Numbered from the stretch's first letter, positions 1-6,323 are shown. The stretch is 7,487 nt of DNA from an uncultured Clostridia bacterium (GCA_946006895.1 CAMFZO010000067.1:1-7487), one strand, 5' to 3'. A program made the numbers and translations. The notes: a model not told the origin generated them from the sequence alone.

Positions 1-45
1 ACACCTAAGCCTTCGTCGGCAGCGTCAGATGTGTATAAGAGACAG
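1..45 (+). other. Nextera sequencing adapter left on contig end (artefact)
   Basis: Bases 13-26 are the Nextera Read 1 tail and 27-45 are the 19-base Tn5 mosaic end (AGATGTGTATAAGAGACAG). Bases 5-12 (CTAAGCCT) sit exactly where the i5 index lies and, from memory, match index S508. Bases 1-4 (ACAC) are the end of the P5 sequence. This is library construct, not genome, most simply explained by read-through of a short fragment being assembled into the contig end. The minus-strand reading frame that crosses it ends in the SYTHLTLPT peptide that adapter contamination produces in protein databases. Genomic sequence starts at base 46. Confidence 0.98.
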
Positions 46-107
46 GTATACCCGAATTTCCCGGGGTTTTCCACACAAATTTTCCCGTTCGGAATGGTCG
101 AATTCTT

Positions 108-133
108 CCGTTATTTAAAAAATAGGATAACGG
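108..133. promoter_or_regulatory. 7-bp inverted repeat upstream of the xdh promoter
   Basis: CCGTTAT (108-114) and ATAACGG (127-133) are exact reverse complements separated by 12 A/T-rich bases. The repeat lies directly upstream of the proposed -35 box of xdhA, a position suited to an activator or repressor. No T-tract follows the right arm, so a terminator for an upstream gene is less likely. The binding protein is unknown. Confidence 0.4.
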
Positions 134-139
134 CGGCGC

Positions 140-168
140 TTCAAAATCAAAATCATTTATGATATACT
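140..168 (+). promoter_or_regulatory. Probable sigma-A promoter of the xdhABC operon
   Basis: TTCAAA (140-145) and TATACT (163-168) are separated by 17 bases and match the -35 and -10 consensus at 4/6 and 5/6 positions. The predicted start near 175 gives a leader of about 65 bases before the xdhA start. A small palindrome, ATCAT-TT-ATGAT (152-163), overlaps the spacer and could be an operator. The rest of 46-240 has no convincing gene. Confidence 0.55.
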
Positions 169-240
169 CAAAAAGTACAAGAAGAACCATGCGTTTTTTG
201 TGAAAATCGTGCTAAAAAACGGCCAGGAGGTTTACATAAT

Positions 241-2550
241 ATGAATGTAGGCAAAAGTGTAGCCCGCGTTGACGCCTTCGACAAGGCTACCGGCAGAGCA
301 AAGTACACAGACGACCTTTGCGACAGACGGGCGCTGGTCACCCAGATCGTCCGCTCCACCGTCGCCCATGGCATCGTGAAATCCGTAGACATCAGCGCTG
401 CGGAAAAGATCCCCGGCGTGGTCAGGATCTTCACCTGCTTTGACGTTCCCGACATCCCCTATCCCACGGCGGGCCATCCCTGGTCTGTGGAGGCCGCCCA
501 TCAGGACGTGGCCGACCGCTATCTGCTCAACCGCCATGTGCGCTATTACGGCGACGATGTGGTGGCGGTGGTGGCGGAAAATGAGGTCGCCGCCGCCCAG
601 GCTGCCCGTGCCGTCAAGGTGGAATATGAGGAGCTGCCCTTTGTCCTCGATGTGCAGGAGGCCATGAAGGACGGCGCGCCCCAGCTCCATGAGGAATACC
701 CCAACAATATTCTCAAGCACACCCAGATCCGCAAGGGCAACTATGAGGAGGCCATTAAGGAACCGGGCCTCATCTGCGTGGACAAGTGGTACGACACCCC
801 CACCGTCCAGCACTGCCACATTGAAAACCATGTGGCCTACGCCTATGAGGAGGCGGGCAAGATCGTCGTGGTCTCCTCCACCCAGATCCCCCACATCGTC
901 CGCCGTACCGTCGGCCAGGCGCTGGGCATCGACTGGGGCCGGGTCCGCATTATTAAGCCCTATATCGGCGGCGGCTTCGGCAACAAGCAGGACACCCTTT
1001 ATGAGCCGCTGGCAGCCTGGTTGTCCATGCAGTTGGGCGGTCGTCTGGTCAAGGTCGACGTTCCCCGGGAGGATACCTTCGTGTCCAACCGCGTCCGCCA
1101 CGCCATCCGCTTCCATCTGGTCTCCTGGCTCCGTCCCGACGGCACCTTTGTTGCCCGGAAGGCTGAGCTGTTCTCCAACCAGGGCGCTTACGCCTCCCAC
1201 GGCCATTCCATCGTTGCCAAGGCCATGGGCTCCTTCCCCCAGCTCTATCCCTGCGACAACTTTGACTGCGACGCCTACACCGTCTACACCAACCGCTCCA
1301 CGGCGGGTGCCATGCGCGGCTACGGTATGCCTCAGGCTTCCTGGGCCCATGAGTGCCACATCGAGGACATCTGCAAGACTTTGGGCGTGGATTCCCTGAA
1401 ATTCCGCCGGGAGCACATCATGCCCGTCGGCTTCGTGGACGGCTTCTCCAAGAACGAAAACTACTACGACTCCTTCAACCAGTGCTTTGACAAGGCCGTT
1501 GCCTATATGGACTATGACCGCAAGCACGAGGAATATTCCCATCAGACCGGCGACATCCGCAAGGGCATCGGCATCGCGCCCTTCTGGTACAACACCGCCG
1601 TCTGGCCCATCTCTCTGGAGCACTCCTCCTGCCGCATGGTCCTGAACCAGGACGGCTCCATCCAGGTGCAGGTCGGCGAGACGGAGATCGGCCAGGGCGC
1701 CGATACGGCCTACGCCCAGATGGCGGCGGACGTGGTGGGCATCAAGGACTACCGCGACGTCCACGTCGTCTCCAACCAGGATACCGACGTGACACCCTTC
1801 GGCCTGGGCGCTTACGCCTCCCGTCAGACCTACGTGGTGGGCTTCTCCATTACCCAGACCGGCAACATCCTGAAAGAAAAGATCCTGAAATACGCCAATG
1901 AGCTGACCCGCTGTGATTACCACAACATGGACATCATCGACAGCAATATCGTCCGCCTTTCCGACGGCCGCGTTCTGGTCAGCCTGAAGGATCTGGCGAC
2001 GGAGGCGTTCTACAGCCTGACCCACTCCGAGCATATCACTGCCGAATCCACCTATCAGATCAAGAACAATGCCTATTCCTTCGGCTGCTGCTGTGCCGAG
2101 GTCACGGTGGACATTCCCATGTGCCGCGTGACCATCGACCGGATCATCAACGTCCACGACTGCGGCAAGCTCATCAACCCGCAGCTTGCGGAGGCTCAGG
2201 TCCACGGCGGTATGTCCATGGGCATCGGCTACGCCCTGTCGGAGCAGCTCCTCTGGGACGAAAAGACCGGCAAGCCGCTGAACAACAACCTGCTGGACTA
2301 CAAGCTCTCCTCCACCATGGACCATCCCCATCTGGAGGCCCAGTTTGTGGAGAATCCCGAGCCTACCAGCCCCTTCGGTACCAAGGCTCTGGGAGAGCCG
2401 CCTGCCTGTCCCGTGGCGCCGGCCATCCGCAATGCTATCCTCAACGCCACCGGCGTGGCCATCGACCAGGCACCGATGACGCCTCACATCCTCTTCAAGC
2501 GCTTCTCCGAGGAGGGGCTCATCAATGACCCGTGGAGAAAGGAGAACTAA
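241..2550 (+). CDS. xdhA: Xanthine dehydrogenase family, molybdopterin-binding subunit (XdhA)
   Basis: This is the 769-residue catalytic subunit of a cytoplasmic molybdenum hydroxylase, which hydroxylates a purine-type ring with water as the oxygen source. Residues 1-120 form the a/b hammerhead domain, and the rest is the molybdopterin-binding region. Visible motifs are GGGFGNKQ (243-250), RGYG (359-362), GETEIGQG (479-486), HGG (655-657) and GEPP with the expected catalytic Glu719. Length and many blocks (TQIPHIVRR, GAYASHGHSI, LNPDYK-like LLDYK) closely resemble E. coli XdhA as I recall it. AGGAGG at 225-230 supports ATG 241. It is the first gene of an operon, with three bases to xdhB. Three consecutive cysteines (616-618) are unusual. 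The substrate (hypoxanthine, xanthine, nicotinate or another N-heterocycle) cannot be fixed from sequence. Confidence 0.93.
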   Translation: MNVGKSVARVDAFDKATGRAKYTDDLCDRRALVTQIVRSTVAHGIVKSVDISAAEKIPGVVRIFTCFDVPDIPYPTAGHPWSVEAAHQDVADRYLLNRHVRYYGDDVVAVVAENEVAAAQAARAVKVEYEELPFVLDVQEAMKDGAPQLHEEYPNNILKHTQIRKGNYEEAIKEPGLICVDKWYDTPTVQHCHIENHVAYAYEEAGKIVVVSSTQIPHIVRRTVGQALGIDWGRVRIIKPYIGGGFGNKQDTLYEPLAAWLSMQLGGRLVKVDVPREDTFVSNRVRHAIRFHLVSWLRPDGTFVARKAELFSNQGAYASHGHSIVAKAMGSFPQLYPCDNFDCDAYTVYTNRSTAGAMRGYGMPQASWAHECHIEDICKTLGVDSLKFRREHIMPVGFVDGFSKNENYYDSFNQCFDKAVAYMDYDRKHEEYSHQTGDIRKGIGIAPFWYNTAVWPISLEHSSCRMVLNQDGSIQVQVGETEIGQGADTAYAQMAADVVGIKDYRDVHVVSNQDTDVTPFGLGAYASRQTYVVGFSITQTGNILKEKILKYANELTRCDYHNMDIIDSNIVRLSDGRVLVSLKDLATEAFYSLTHSEHITAESTYQIKNNAYSFGCCCAEVTVDIPMCRVTIDRIINVHDCGKLINPQLAEAQVHGGMSMGIGYALSEQLLWDEKTGKPLNNNLLDYKLSSTMDHPHLEAQFVENPEPTSPFGTKALGEPPACPVAPAIRNAILNATGVAIDQAPMTPHILFKRFSEEGLINDPWRKEN

Positions 2551-2553
2551 GCC

Positions 2554-3435
2554 ATGTATGATATGAAAGCCTATTACGAGTCCAAGAGCGTGGAGGATGC
2601 GGTAGCGCTGCGCCTGGCCCATCCGGAGGCCCACATTATCGCCGGCGGCTCCGACGTGCTGGTGCAGATGCGCGAGGGCAAGCGGGCAGGCGTGGAGCTG
2701 ATCTCCATCTATATGCTCGACGAGCTGCGGGGCGTTTCCATTGACGAAAACGAGAATATCCGCATCGGCTCCCTGACCAGCTTCTCTCACATCACCAAGG
2801 ACCCCATCATCCAGAAGTACATCAATGTTTTGGGCGAGGCTGTTGACCAGGTCGGCGGCCCCCAGATCCGCAACATCGGCACCATCGGCGGCAATACCTG
2901 CAACGGCGTCACCTCCGCCGACTCCGCCTCCACGCTCCATGCCTGGGAGGCTGTCGTGGAGCTGACCGGTCCCAACGGCAAGCGCCTGGTGCCCATCAAG
3001 GACTTCTACCTGAAAGCAAAGGTCGTGGACATCCGCGAGGGCGAGATCCAGACGGCCATCTTGATCCCCAAGGCCAGCTATGAAAACACCTACGGCGCCT
3101 ACATCAAGTACGCCATGCGCAATGCCCTGGACATCGCCACCAACGGCTGCTCCGTCAACGTCCGCCTGTCGCCGGACAAAAAGACCTTTGAGCGTGTCCG
3201 TGTGGCCTACGGCGTTGCAGGACCCATCCCCATGCGTGCGCCCAAGGCGGAGGAATTCATCAACGGCAAGGCCGTCACCATGGAAAACATGGAGGCATTT
3301 TCTCAAAAGGTCCTGGAAGACATCAATCCGCGTGATTCCTGGCGTGCCTCCAAGGCACTGCGTCAGCACGTGGCGGTGGAATCCGCCAAGCGCTGCATCG
3401 TGGAATCCGTCAAGAGAGCGGGAGGTGCGCTGTAA
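2554..3435 (+). CDS. xdhB: Xanthine dehydrogenase family, FAD-binding subunit (XdhB)
   Basis: This 293-residue protein is the FAD-binding subunit, which passes electrons from the iron-sulphur centres to NAD+ or another acceptor. It is a CO-dehydrogenase-flavoprotein-type protein. The FAD-binding PCMH domain carries IAGGSDVL (29-36) and the pyrophosphate-contact region GGPQIRNIGTIGGN (101-114), followed by TSADS (120-124). The C-terminal third is the CODH flavoprotein C-terminal domain, including DSWRASKALR near residue 270. Size and order match E. coli XdhB (about 292 residues). AAAGGAG at 2538-2544 lies inside the end of xdhA and serves ATG 2554; Met4 is a possible but less well-placed start. 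Its last base overlaps the xdhC start (TAATG), which implies translational coupling. Confidence 0.93.
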   Translation: MYDMKAYYESKSVEDAVALRLAHPEAHIIAGGSDVLVQMREGKRAGVELISIYMLDELRGVSIDENENIRIGSLTSFSHITKDPIIQKYINVLGEAVDQVGGPQIRNIGTIGGNTCNGVTSADSASTLHAWEAVVELTGPNGKRLVPIKDFYLKAKVVDIREGEIQTAILIPKASYENTYGAYIKYAMRNALDIATNGCSVNVRLSPDKKTFERVRVAYGVAGPIPMRAPKAEEFINGKAVTMENMEAFSQKVLEDINPRDSWRASKALRQHVAVESAKRCIVESVKRAGGAL

Positions 3436-3938
3436 TGGAAAACCAGTATATGCTTGTCAAGTACAATCTTAACGGCAAGGACGTGGAGCAGATCGTGGAC
3501 GTCCGCGCCAGCCTGACGGATATGCTCCGCAATGACTTCCGCATGACCTCCGTCAAGAAGGGCTGCGAGGTCGGCGAGTGCGGTGCCTGCACCGTCCTCA
3601 TCAACGGTGAGGCCTTCAACTCCTGCATCTATCTGGCTGTCTGGGCCAACGGCAAAAAGATCCGCACCCTGGAAAGTCTGATGGGCCCCGGCGGTGAGCT
3701 GTCGGACATCCAGCAGGCCTTCATCGACGAGGCGGCCATCCAGTGCGGCTTCTGCACACCGGGCTTCATCATGTCCTCCGTTGAGATCCTGGAGAGCGGC
3801 AAGGAATACACCGACGCCGAGCTGCGCAAGCTCCTGTCGGGCCATCTGTGCCGCTGCACCGGCTATGAGAACATCATCAAGGCCGTCAAGAAGACCATGT
3901 ATAAGCGTCTGGGCAAGCCCATGCCGGAGGACGCATAA
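3435..3938 (+). CDS. xdhC: Xanthine dehydrogenase family, 2Fe-2S subunit (XdhC)
   Basis: This 167-residue small subunit carries two [2Fe-2S] clusters that link molybdopterin to FAD. The N-terminal plant-ferredoxin-like domain holds Cys44, Cys49, Cys52 and Cys64 (GCEVGECGAC then C). The C-terminal helical domain holds Cys104 and Cys107 (QCGFCTPG) plus Cys139 and Cys141 (LCRCTGY). All eight ligands are present, so the protein should be fully functional. GGGAGG at 3420-3425 serves the ATG, which overlaps the xdhB stop. The name follows the E. coli xdhABC scheme; it is not the unrelated XdhC/CoxI cofactor-insertion protein, and no such maturation gene is visible here. It is the last gene before the terminator at 3963. 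Confidence 0.95.
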   Translation: MENQYMLVKYNLNGKDVEQIVDVRASLTDMLRNDFRMTSVKKGCEVGECGACTVLINGEAFNSCIYLAVWANGKKIRTLESLMGPGGELSDIQQAFIDEAAIQCGFCTPGFIMSSVEILESGKEYTDAELRKLLSGHLCRCTGYENIIKAVKKTMYKRLGKPMPEDA

Positions 3939-3962
3939 TCCTGCCATACCGAAAAGAAAATA

Positions 3963-4014
3963 AGACCCCCGGCGGCGTCTGCGGACAAGATTCCGTAAAC
4001 GCCGCCGGGGGTCT
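3963..4014. terminator. Strong bidirectional hairpin terminator
   Basis: Bases 3963-3978 and 3999-4014 are perfect reverse complements (16 bp, GC-rich). The 20-base apex can form a further 4-bp stem (3982-3985 with 3992-3995). The hairpin begins 25 bases after the xdhC stop. Read on the minus strand it is followed by TATTTTCTTTTC, a good U-tract; on the plus strand only by ATATTT. It therefore suits both the xdh operon and convergent transcription from the DUF2284 side. Confidence 0.85.
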
Positions 4015-4022
4015 ATATTTCG

Positions 4023-4409
4023 GTAGGTGAACCCGCCTTTGTTTGCCGCCTCGTCCACCATCTCCTGCGCCTCGTCCATGTCTCCGGCTTCTACGGCGAG
4101 CATATAGTCCTCGTCATCGAAAGAAAGTTTCTGTTTGACAATCTCTCCTTCGTTTGATAGACTTGGTTTAGAAACAGCTGTATCAACTCCGTTACGACGA
4201 GTAAGCATAGGCGTAGCGGCAGTAGCACCGATGGAACCGTTACCTTCCACGGTTGCATATACGGCTGTTTCTTTGTCGTTATCCCACGCTGTAAACAACC
4301 AGTGATTTCCGTTTTCATCCTTGCTTAATGCTGCTGTATGCTCATCGTAGAATATTCTTAGCCTGTATTGATTTGGCTTTGTGCTATGGTATCCGAGAGA
4401 AAACAACAC
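4023..4409 (-). pseudogene. Truncated mobile-element protein fragment (PBECR / large polyvalent protein-like)
   Basis: About 129 codons are open from a GTG at 4409 to where the sequence meets the terminator; the frame then runs on through it antisense to xdhC, so the natural C-terminus is gone. Residues 19-45 (IFYDEHTAALSK, then NHWLFTAWD) resemble the end of phage-type barnase/EndoU-like nuclease domains. A linker with TAATPMLTR (64-71) follows, then LSFDDEDYMLAVEAGDMDEAQEMVDEA (95-121). In large phage and conjugative-element polyproteins such a segment normally leads into an AYHGT-type ADP-ribosyltransferase domain; here it stops at GGFTYR. No ribosome binding site is evident. Codon and base use are less GC-rich than in xdh. 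I read it as a decayed remnant of an integrated element. The family assignment is from memory of motif style and is moderately uncertain. Confidence 0.5.
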
Positions 4410-4414
4410 TGAAA

Positions 4415-4945
4415 TCAGTCAAAGAGGAGCATCCCGAAGAAAGCGACCTCGCCGGGATCTCCGCTGTATTCCATGCCGCAGCGGTCGGCAAGCTCTTTGA
4501 CAAAAACACAGTAGGCGGACATACAGGAGTAGCGGTCCTCGGGGAAGCGGCAGGGCTTGCCCTCCTGCTTCTGACATGGGGAGCAAAGGGCGCAGCCACT
4601 GGCGCCTGCCATGAGGCTGGGCATACCGCCGGCTGCCATCTGCTTTTTCAGACGGAGCATGGCGGCGTTGTGGGCCGCTTTCGCCTGACGGATGGCCTCC
4701 TTGTCCGAGTAGTCGGAAATATCCCAGAGGGTTTGCAGGACAAGGGCCTGCTTTCTGGCCAAAACCCGGTCGCGCATCTCGGAAAAGGTGCCGCTGTCCG
4801 GCGGACAGGCGTAATTCACGCCGTATTGGCCGCAGAGGTTTTCGGCGCAAAATTCGCGGAAAACCTCGTTGAAGGGAATTTGCTCCGTAGGGATGATCGC
4901 GGCGTCTGCAAAGCCCTCCGCGTATGCCATTTCTTTCAGTTCCAT
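4415..4945 (-). CDS. DUF2284 family cysteine-rich predicted metal-binding protein
   Basis: This 176-residue soluble protein has ten cysteines. The N-terminal half carries Cys33, Cys38 and Cys47 in a CxxxxCxxYGxxxxCPP pattern. The C-terminal half carries Cys118, Cys121 and Cys124 (CALCSPC), then Cys132, Cys141, Cys146 and Cys156. This matches the DUF2284 family, which is thought to bind metal or Fe-S and has no established activity. I chose ATG 4945 because AAAGGGGC lies 8-9 bases upstream and a TTGACG/TAGAAT promoter ends just above it. An upstream in-frame extension to 5050 would run through that promoter and reads as non-protein sequence. The gene converges on xdhABC. Its transcription probably continues through the fragment at 4023-4409 to the shared terminator. 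A link to the xdh enzyme is possible but unproven. Confidence 0.85.
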   Translation of the reverse strand: MELKEMAYAEGFADAAIIPTEQIPFNEVFREFCAENLCGQYGVNYACPPDSGTFSEMRDRVLARKQALVLQTLWDISDYSDKEAIRQAKAAHNAAMLRLKKQMAAGGMPSLMAGASGCALCSPCQKQEGKPCRFPEDRYSCMSAYCVFVKELADRCGMEYSGDPGEVAFFGMLLFD

Positions 4946-4976
4946 GATGGTTCGCCCCTTTATCAATTCTGTCTGT

Positions 4977-5005
4977 ATTCTACCATCGGCGGCCCGATCC
5001 GTCAA
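4977..5005 (-). promoter_or_regulatory. Sigma-A-type promoter of the DUF2284 gene
   Basis: On the minus strand TTGACG (5005-5000) and TAGAAT (4982-4977) are 17 bases apart, each 5/6 to consensus. The predicted start near 4970 leaves a short leader of about 25 bases that holds the AAAGGGGC ribosome binding site for ATG 4945. Confidence 0.72.
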
Positions 5006-5076
5006 GTCCTGCGCGCACCATGCACCCGGCGGCGCCGGAGCTTGCCGCAAAAGATATGCGCAGAAAAAATTCTTTG

Positions 5077-5280
5077 GAAATGTTATTGAAATGTATCAGT
5101 TTTTCGCTGCGCCGTATTTTGAAATGTATCTTTTTTGCTCCCGCAGAAAGTACAATCTGCAATACATTTCATAACCCGAAAGTGCCCGCTTAAAGTGCTT
5201 TTACAGATATTTATGCGCCGATTATACCAGAGAAATGTATAAATATGCATATTTACAAATAATGGTATTGGAAATGTATC
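5077..5280. repeat. Cluster of GAAATGTAT(C/A/T) repeats in the intergenic region
   Basis: GAAATGTATC occurs at 5088-5097, 5121-5130 and 5271-5280, GAAATGTATA at 5232-5241, and an inverted copy (AATACATTTC) at 5161-5170. A degenerate copy, GAAATGTTA (5077-5085), sits 11 bases before the first full one, one helical turn away. Three copies are followed at once or within two bases by a T-run, and two are preceded by GTATT, so the shared unit is longer than ten bases. Spacing is irregular (33, 40, 71 and 39 bases). They lie between the divergent promoters of the DUF2284 gene and the GntR gene. They may be operators for a regulator, perhaps the adjacent GntR protein, or transposase-binding repeats at the end of a lost insertion element. 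Confidence 0.8.
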
Positions 5281-5377
5281 TTTTTGAAGCGTCTGAATTT
5301 TTCGGACAGGTATGAAAAATGACAAAAAATTATAGCAAAAAATGGAAGAAAATTGTAATAAAACGCCAAAAAAGCTC

Positions 5378-5406
5378 TTGAAAAATCGAAATAAAGGTGA
5401 TAGTAT
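5378..5406 (+). promoter_or_regulatory. Promoter of the GntR regulator gene
   Basis: TTGAAA (5378-5383) and TAGTAT (5401-5406) are spaced by 17 bases (5/6 and 4/6 to consensus). The predicted start is near 5413, giving a leader of about 100 bases. The stretch 5281-5377 upstream is A-rich, with no coding signal and no other clear element. Confidence 0.6.
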
Positions 5407-5442
5407 GCAAATAGAGCCAAACATTGAATGCAATCACACAGT

Positions 5443-5457
5443 ATGAATTATATTCAT
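5443..5457. promoter_or_regulatory. Palindrome in the GntR leader, possible operator
   Basis: ATGAAT-TAT-ATTCAT is a perfect 6-bp inverted repeat about 30 bases downstream of the predicted transcription start, where a repressor could act as a roadblock. A second short palindrome, ATATT-CA-AATAT, follows at 5461-5472. Autoregulation by the encoded GntR protein is a reasonable inference, but A/T-rich DNA yields such palindromes by chance. Confidence 0.35.
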
Positions 5458-5514
5458 TTTATATTCAAATATGACTCCTTTTGATACGATCCTGTCTGCG
5501 AAGGAGGCGGAATC

Positions 5515-6258
5515 ATGAGTTTTTCCACAAAAAAGACACTGTATTATCAGCTGAAGCAAACGATCCTGAAATGGATCGAGGACGGCGAATACCAACCCGG
5601 CTCCCTTCTCCCGTCAGAAAACCAGCTTCAAAACGATTTTAACATCAGCCGTACGACGGTCCGCCTTGCATTAAAAGAGCTTGTGCAGGAGGGATATTTG
5701 ATCCGCTGCCCCGGTAAAGGGACCTTCGTGGCGCATATGAAGCTCGAGAGCGGCCCGCGCCGTCTGCTGAGCTTTACGCAGGAAATGAACGACCTGGGTT
5801 ATCAGGTTCGGAATCAGGTCGTATCCATCGAAAAAGAGCTTCCGGCGATGAAAACGGCCAACAAGCTGCAGATCAGCAGCGACCAGCCGGTATGGCGGCT
5901 GGAACGCATCCGTCTGGCCAACGGCGCACCGATCGTAACGGAGATCAACTGCATCCCGACCTCTCTCGTGCCGCATTTGGATATGAACCTGGCAAAAAAC
6001 CATTCGTTCTATGAGTATCTTGAGCAGGATTACGGGATAGTGATCGTTTACGCCAAGGAACGCGTAGAGTGCCGCCTTGCCAATATGCGCGAGAGCAAAC
6101 ACCTGGAGATACCCAAGGGTGCACCTGTTCTCCACGTGGAACGGCTGACCTACGGGTATCTGAAAAGCAAGCCGATGGAGACTTTCCCTGTCGAATATGT
6201 GAAGATGACCTACAATGCAGAGAAATATACATTCAATCAGATTATCAAGAAGGATTGA
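5515..6258 (+). CDS. GntR family transcriptional regulator, HutC subfamily (UTRA domain)
   Basis: This 247-residue protein has the size and build of a HutC-type repressor. An N-terminal winged helix-turn-helix (about 8-73) shows LLPSENQL (31-38), the recognition-helix stretch SRTTVRLAL (45-53) and the wing GKGTFV (67-72). The rest (about 82-240) is a UTRA ligand-binding domain, with WRLERIRLANGAPIVTE near 127-143 and a terminal FPVEYVKMTYNAEKYTF. Such proteins usually bind a small metabolite (sugar phosphate, amino acid or related) and release DNA. AAGGAGG at 5501-5507 fixes ATG 5515. The gene lies 65 bases ahead of a substrate-binding protein gene with no convincing terminator between, so it probably regulates that transport unit and is co-transcribed with it. 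The effector cannot be named from sequence. Confidence 0.92.
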   Translation: MSFSTKKTLYYQLKQTILKWIEDGEYQPGSLLPSENQLQNDFNISRTTVRLALKELVQEGYLIRCPGKGTFVAHMKLESGPRRLLSFTQEMNDLGYQVRNQVVSIEKELPAMKTANKLQISSDQPVWRLERIRLANGAPIVTEINCIPTSLVPHLDMNLAKNHSFYEYLEQDYGIVIVYAKERVECRLANMRESKHLEIPKGAPVLHVERLTYGYLKSKPMETFPVEYVKMTYNAEKYTFNQIIKKD

Positions 6259-6323
6259 AAACGGTGTACCCTGCGTCAGCAGTGCACATAAAAATCAGAA
6301 TTAATAAAATGGAGGAGAAATCA

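Noticed and set aside
5..190. Minus-strand small frame at the contig start
   Set aside because: Its C-terminal residues are encoded by the Nextera adapter, so it is an artefact.
689..1399. 236-codon plus-strand frame inside xdhA
   Set aside because: It is an out-of-frame shadow rich in Ser, Pro, Ala, Thr and Arg, typical of a shifted frame in a GC-rich gene.
232..3369. A 1045-codon open frame on the minus strand across xdhA and xdhB
   Set aside because: It is fully antisense to two well-recognised genes. The translation is rich in Gly, Ala, Val, Asp and His with no domain pattern, as expected from GC-rich third positions of the sense genes. No ribosome binding site or promoter was found.
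4946..5050. N-terminal extension of the DUF2284 protein to a start at 5050
   Set aside because: It would run through a strong TTGACG-17-TAGAAT promoter and an AAAGGGGC ribosome binding site that both fit ATG 4945, and the added residues do not look like the family.
4328..5089. 253-codon plus-strand frame opposite the DUF2284 gene
   Set aside because: It is antisense to a recognisable cysteine-motif protein and to the fragment beyond it. It has no domain pattern and no start signal.
5077..5280. CRISPR array
   Set aside because: The units are only about 10 bases, irregularly spaced, and one is inverted. There are no uniform spacers and no cas genes.
5083..5433. 116-codon minus-strand frame with repeated DTFQ/DTFP peptides
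   Set aside because: The peptide repeats come from the GAAATGTATC DNA repeats read on the other strand. The frame covers the GntR promoter and has no clear ribosome binding site.
6264..6287. Terminator between the GntR gene and the substrate-binding protein gene
   Set aside because: Only a 4-bp stem (CTGC/GCAG) with a 3-bp outer stem across an internal loop can form, and no U-tract follows. Co-transcription is more likely.
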